Shown here: positions 60,255 to 64,000 of the stretch, piece by piece
Layout: each line of letters begins with the position of its first letter
Position numbering within the stretch: the first letter of the stretch is position 1
Source of the DNA: Halobacteriales archaeon QS_6_64_34
GTDB lineage: Archaea; Halobacteriota; Halobacteria; Halobacteriales; Haloarculaceae
Length of the DNA: 64,000 nucleotides
Assembly: GCA_003020925.1 (NCBI GenBank)
Contig: PXRT01000013.1
Coordinates: 1 to 64,000 of the forward strand
Direction: 5' to 3'
Program-made: the position numbers and the translations under genes
The notes under the pieces: model-generated
What the model saw: the letters and a program-made list of their open reading frames with translations, nothing else
Told to the model about the DNA's origin: nothing
The model's database searches: none

Positions 60255-62048
60255 ATGGATGGTATTCGCGTTCTTCATGTCGACGACGACCCCGACTTCG
60301 TCGGTCTGACGGCCGAGTTTCTCGAGCGCGATGACGACCGGTTCACCGTCGAGACGGCGTTCAGCGGAGCCGACGGGCTGGACGCGCTCTCGCCGGCGGT
60401 CGACTGCGTTATCTCCGACTACGATATGCCCGGCATGAACGGCATCGAGTTCCTCGAAGCGGTCCGCGAGGAGTACCCCGACCTCCCCTTTATTCTGTTT
60501 ACCGGCAAGGGAAGCGAGGAAGTCGCGAGCGAAGCCCTCACTCTCGGTGCGACGGACTATCTCCAGAAAGCGACCGGCGAGGACCAGTACGAACTGCTCG
60601 CAAACCGGGTCGATAGAGCGGTGGGACAGTTTCGCGCGGAGCAGGAACTGGAGCGCAAGAACGCGTTGCTGGAGAAGACCCAGGACCTCGCCAACGCCGG
60701 CGCCTGGGAGTACGACCCACAAGAGGAGGAGGCATACTTCACGGACCAGATGTGCGAAATATACGGCGTCGACAGCGGCTACGACCCCGAGCCCGAGTCG
60801 GATATCCAGCGGTTCTGTCATCCCGAGGACCGCGACACGGTTCGGGCCGCCGTGGCGGGGGCTCTGGAGGACGGCGAACCGTACGATATTGAGGTCCGCA
60901 TCACCGCTGCGGACGGCACCGACAAGTGGGTGCGGACACGCGCCGACCCGCAGTTCGAGGACGGCACCTGCGTGTGCGTCCGGGGGACGGTTCGGGATAT
61001 CACCGAACGCAAGGAGCGAGAGCAGAACATCGCACAGACAAAGGAGTGGTATCAGACCCTGCTCGACGGGGCCCCGGACGCGGTCTTCGTCGCCGACGCC
61101 GAGACGGGCGAAATCCGCGAGGTAAACCGGGCAGCGACCCGGTTGCTCGACCGACCCCGCGAGGAGATTGTCGGGCTCGACCAGACGGAACTTCATCCGC
61201 CGGAGAAGGTTGCGGAGTACGCCGAGCTGTTCGACCACCACGCCAGCAACGGCGGGGCGCGTACCGAAACGCTCGGGGAACAGATAGAGTTCTGCGTCGT
61301 CGACGCGGCTGGCGAGCGAATCCCCGTGGAAATAAACGCCCAGACCGTCGAGATAGACGGCGAGCACTACAATCAGGGGTACTTCCGCGATATCACGGAC
61401 CGCAAGGAACGCGAACGCGAACTCAAGCGACAGAACGACCGACTCGACGACCTCGTGACGGTTGTCAGCCACGACCTGCGGAACCCGCTGCGGACGCTGT
61501 CGGCATCGCTCGCCCTCATCGAAACTGACGACGGGGAGTCCCTCGAGCGGTGTCACCGGACCATCGAGCGGATGGAGCAGCTGATTGACGACCTGGTGAA
61601 CCTCGCACAGCACGGCGAGACGGAGTCCGAGCCGACGCCGGTCCACCTCGCCACGCTCGCGACGGAGTGTGCCCGGACGACCGGCGTCGCCGACGCGAAC
61701 CTCTCGGTTACGACGGACGCGACCATCATCGCCGACGAGTCGCGGCTCAGACACCTGTTCGAGAACCTCTTCGGCAATGCTGTCATCCACGCCGAGGAGG
61801 CGGTCTCACTCACCGTCGGGCGCCTCGACGACGGCTTCTACGTGGCGGACGACGGGTCGGGAATTCCCGAGACAGAGCGCGAGCGGGTCTTCCGGGTCGG
61901 CTACTCGACGAGCGACGAGGGCACTGGCTTCGGGTTGAACATCGTCAAGCAGGTCGCCGAGGCACACGGCTGGGACATCGGGGTGACCGAAGGCGCCGAG
62001 GGCGGCGCCCGATTCGAACTCACCGGTGTCGAGTTCGCCGACAGCTGA
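60255..62048 (+). CDS. Response regulator-PAS-PAS histidine kinase
   Basis: The 597-residue protein has a REC domain (IRVLHVDDDPDFVGLTAEFL; phospho-acceptor Asp in VISDYDMPGMNGIEFLEAV). Two PAS domains follow, the first with WEYDPQEEEAYFTDQMCEIY and the second beginning WYQTLLDGAPDAVFVADAET, each closed by a DITxRKERE motif. A HisKA domain with H406 in VVSHDLRNPLRTLSASLALI and a HATPase domain (LFENLFGNAVIHAEEA, VADDGSGIPETERERVF, GTGFGLNIV) complete it. No membrane segment, so cytosolic. The start at 60255 (MDGIRVLH) is chosen from the TATA position. Confidence 0.87.
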   Translation: MDGIRVLHVDDDPDFVGLTAEFLERDDDRFTVETAFSGADGLDALSPAVDCVISDYDMPGMNGIEFLEAVREEYPDLPFILFTGKGSEEVASEALTLGATDYLQKATGEDQYELLANRVDRAVGQFRAEQELERKNALLEKTQDLANAGAWEYDPQEEEAYFTDQMCEIYGVDSGYDPEPESDIQRFCHPEDRDTVRAAVAGALEDGEPYDIEVRITAADGTDKWVRTRADPQFEDGTCVCVRGTVRDITERKEREQNIAQTKEWYQTLLDGAPDAVFVADAETGEIREVNRAATRLLDRPREEIVGLDQTELHPPEKVAEYAELFDHHASNGGARTETLGEQIEFCVVDAAGERIPVEINAQTVEIDGEHYNQGYFRDITDRKERERELKRQNDRLDDLVTVVSHDLRNPLRTLSASLALIETDDGESLERCHRTIERMEQLIDDLVNLAQHGETESEPTPVHLATLATECARTTGVADANLSVTTDATIIADESRLRHLFENLFGNAVIHAEEAVSLTVGRLDDGFYVADDGSGIPETERERVFRVGYSTSDEGTGFGLNIVKQVAEAHGWDIGVTEGAEGGARFELTGVEFADS

Positions 62049-62190
62049 TACGGTTTATCGTAGATTATTTCCGGTGTTTGTCGGATGTTCTCCGATAAAG
62101 TGCCGGTGACTCGTCAGGACAGACCGTCCGACGGTGTCCGGAAGTCGGGGGTAAAGTACACCATGCTGGGCAACAGAAATTTGGCTACTA

Positions 62191-62838
62191 ATGCCCGAAA
62201 TCACGGTCACCGAGTCACAGCGTGAGCGCTTAGAGACAATCGAGGGAGAACTCGAATCGGCGTTCATCGACACCTACGGCCATATCCGGACGACAGACGT
62301 CCTCCAGTATCTGCTCGATACGTACACGCCACCCGAGCAGCAGGGTAGTGGCGTGGGCCACGAGCGAATCGCCACGGCCGATTTCGGGGCCCTCCAGACG
62401 GTCGCGAGCGACGTCGATGGCGTGCCCGGCAGCGGCATCGACACTGAGACCATGCGGGGGGAACTGCTCTCGGCGCTGGGGGTCGAGGAGTTCGCGGTGC
62501 GACTCGCCGAACTCGAAAACGGGACAAACGGCGACGTGTCGTCGGCAAGCGGCCCGTCGGCGGCAGACGCGGCCGAGTCGACAGACGGTGACGACGAGCC
62601 GGAGACCGACACCGACGCGGACGACGAGCCGAGGAACGACACGGAGAGCGGGTCTACCCCGAGCACCGACGGGCCGGGCTCGGTGCTCTCGGCGGCCAAC
62701 CAGTTACTCACCGACCACGAGGACAAGTGGCGCGAGGGCGGGGGCGAGGAACCCTACGAGGTCGACCTGCCCGACGGGACGACGGAGACGGTCCGGACCA
62801 AAGACGACGTCAGGGGGTTGCTGTTCAAACATTACTGA
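62191..62838 (+). CDS. Conserved haloarchaeal protein with acidic linker
   Basis: A 215-residue protein. The N-terminal 95 residues look helical (MPEITVTESQRERLETIEGE; HIRTTDVLQYLLDTYTPPEQ, a ribbon-helix-helix-like or coiled segment). A 60-residue Asp/Glu/Ser-rich linker follows, then the compact end KWREGGGEEPYEVDLPDGTT and ETVRTKDDVRGLLFKHY. Not recognised. Possibly a DNA-associated protein judging from the first segment; weak. Confidence 0.65.
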   Translation: MPEITVTESQRERLETIEGELESAFIDTYGHIRTTDVLQYLLDTYTPPEQQGSGVGHERIATADFGALQTVASDVDGVPGSGIDTETMRGELLSALGVEEFAVRLAELENGTNGDVSSASGPSAADAAESTDGDDEPETDTDADDEPRNDTESGSTPSTDGPGSVLSAANQLLTDHEDKWREGGGEEPYEVDLPDGTTETVRTKDDVRGLLFKHY

Positions 62839-62863
62839 TACTGGTGGCCGCACGAACAGCGGG

Positions 62864-64000
62864 CTAGTTCTGGCCCCAGTCCAGCGCCTCGCCGAGGTCG
62901 TGCTGGGGCGGCGAGCAGGCGAAGCTCCGACAGGCGTACACCGTCGGCTCGCCGTCTGCGGCGTCGCGACCGGCCCAGATGGGTGGCGCCTCGGTCAACC
63001 CGAGCGTGTCGAGCCACGAGTCGAGGGTCGCGTCGTCGTCGGGCCGCCAGGCCAGCAGTCGGCGCGGGACGTACCGGTCGGCGAGGGGCTCGGTCCAGTC
63101 GGCGGGTGGCTCCGCCGGGTCACAGACGAGCGTAAGTTCGAGCGACGCCTGCTCGTATGTATCCGTCGCCAGGGTGAGGGAGGCATGTTGCAGCGGGTTC
63201 GAGGAGATGCGGTCGGCGTGGCTCCGGATGACCCGCTCGGCCACGTCGGCAAAGCGGTCGTCGTCACTGAAATGGGAGAGCGCCAGTAGTAGCGACACCG
63301 CGACGCCCGTACTGGAGGGCGTGGACCGGTCGGTCAGCTCCTGTGGTCGAGCGACCAGCGTCTCGCCGCCGGTCGGGGTGAAATACAGCGTCCCGTCCTC
63401 GCTGTCCCAGAACGCCTCGACGACGGCCTCGGCCAGCTCCAGCGCGAAGTCCAGATACTCGACGTCGCCGGTAGCCTGATAGAGGTCGAAGGCCCCCCGA
63501 CCGAGGAAGGCGTAGTCCTCCAGGTAGCCGTCGATAGCCACGTCGCCGTCCTTGAACCGACGGGAGAGGCGCTGCTCGGACGCGTCCCAGAGGTGTTCGC
63601 GGACGAACTCCAGGGCGTCGGCGGCCACGTCGGCGTAGGCGTCGTCGAGGACGAGAGCTCCCTCTGCGAGCGTCGAAATCATCAGCCCGTTCCAGCCGGC
63701 CAGAATCTTCTCGTCGCGGGCCGGTCGGGGGCGGGACTCGCGGGCCTCGAAGGCCTCGTTCAGGGCCCGCTGCAGTTTCTCGGTCAGGTCGGTCTCGCTC
63801 AGTTCGTACTCCTCGGCGAGCACGTCGATTGGCTTGCGGACGCCAAGCACCGTCGCCCCCTCGAAATTGCCCTTTCCGGTGACGCCGAAGTACTCACAGA
63901 AGATGTCCGCCGCCTGCTCGTCGGCCACGGCGTCGTGGACCTGTTCGGGCGTCCAGACGTAGAAGGCGCCCTCCTCGGTTTCGCCCTCGGGGTCGGACGG
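62864..64000 (-). CDS. DUF255/YyaL-type thioredoxin-domain protein (C-terminal part, runs off the window)
   Basis: The frame continues to the window edge (PSDPEGETEEGAFYVWTPEQ at its visible start). Visible are the six-hairpin glycosidase-like repeats: PARDEKILAGWNGLMISTLA, DGYLEDYAFLGRGAFDLYQA, LYFTPTGGETLVARPQELTD and SSTGVAVSLLLALSH, ending in YACRSFACSPPQHDLGEALD. This is the spermatogenesis-associated protein 20/YyaL family, whose N-terminal thioredoxin domain would lie beyond 64000. Cellular role unknown. Confidence 0.88.
   Translation of the reverse strand, partial: PSDPEGETEEGAFYVWTPEQVHDAVADEQAADIFCEYFGVTGKGNFEGATVLGVRKPIDVLAEEYELSETDLTEKLQRALNEAFEARESRPRPARDEKILAGWNGLMISTLAEGALVLDDAYADVAADALEFVREHLWDASEQRLSRRFKDGDVAIDGYLEDYAFLGRGAFDLYQATGDVEYLDFALELAEAVVEAFWDSEDGTLYFTPTGGETLVARPQELTDRSTPSSTGVAVSLLLALSHFSDDDRFADVAERVIRSHADRISSNPLQHASLTLATDTYEQASLELTLVCDPAEPPADWTEPLADRYVPRRLLAWRPDDDATLDSWLDTLGLTEAPPIWAGRDAADGEPTVYACRSFACSPPQHDLGEALDWGQN

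Noticed and set aside
60231-61790. 519-codon frame antisense to the hybrid kinase
   Set aside because: The sense frame has REC, PAS, HisKA and HATPase motifs; the antisense has none.

Overview
The window is about 64 kb of GC-rich, acid-proteome chromosomal DNA from a halophilic archaeon (class Halobacteria). The evidence is acidic protein sequences throughout, archaeal information-processing genes (TFB, Rpo4, L21e, aEF1B, RNase P proteins, 20S proteasome alpha, GatE, SBDS/Sdo1), an archaeal type III RuBisCO, a salactin-like actin homologue, HalOD1 and GAF/HTH regulators, and TATA boxes 24-36 nt upstream of start codons, typical of leaderless haloarchaeal mRNAs. A Haloarcula/Natronomonas-type relative is plausible, but that is inference. 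I saw no rRNA, no tRNA, no CRISPR array and no replication-initiator gene.

Layout. 1-1,900: a scar region with a composite inverted repeat, a truncated Tat-lipoprotein gene and a decayed TnpB element. 2,000-9,700: fumarase, a HalOD1 protein, gatE, a RecA-like/DICT fusion, an rRNA/tRNA methyltransferase pair and mptE. 9,700-12,700: a pterin cluster (dihydropteroate synthase, DHFR) with a glycosyltransferase, next to an intact TnpB element (12,700-14,070). 14,200-20,800: a membrane histidine kinase, then RuBisCO, a kinase-fold protein, a PfkB kinase and ribose-1,5-bisphosphate isomerase, which together look like nucleoside-ribose salvage. 20,800-21,960: an AT-rich scar with IS-end remnants and a MITE that has a perfect 8-bp target duplication. 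22,000-27,550: two MetE-like genes, then a leftward translation operon (zinc-finger microprotein, aEF1B; L21e, Rpo4, DUF655, KsgA, HemK-like). 27,800-38,400: tfb, a GAF/HTH regulator, a rhodopsin relic, a pseudokinase with a membrane partner, OGG, acylphosphatase, Nnr, HflX, FUN14, SBDS.

38,500-44,450: salactin, then a rearranged proteasome/RNase P locus. The psmA 3' end has been duplicated around an inserted toxin-antitoxin pair, and the copy attached to psmA has lost 29 codons in frame. 44,600-50,600: Nudix hydrolase, molybdenum-cofactor genes (MobB-MoaE fusion, MoaC, MoaB, MobA) and pyrBI. 50,600-59,500: a second composite repeat, ParA-like and Walker-A-less RecA-like proteins, FKBP, threonine dehydratase, CYTH protein, archaeal MAT, ThiI, cysteine synthase and a further MITE. 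59,500-64,000: a thioredoxin-like protein, a dehydrogenase relic, a response-regulator/PAS/histidine-kinase protein, an unknown gene and a partial DUF255 protein running off the end.

The most unusual signal is a dispersed repeat family (four loci). Its arms keep the same flanking motifs, while the main stem has at least three unrelated but fully complementary sequences. That is covariation expected of a conserved structured RNA carried by a mobile element.
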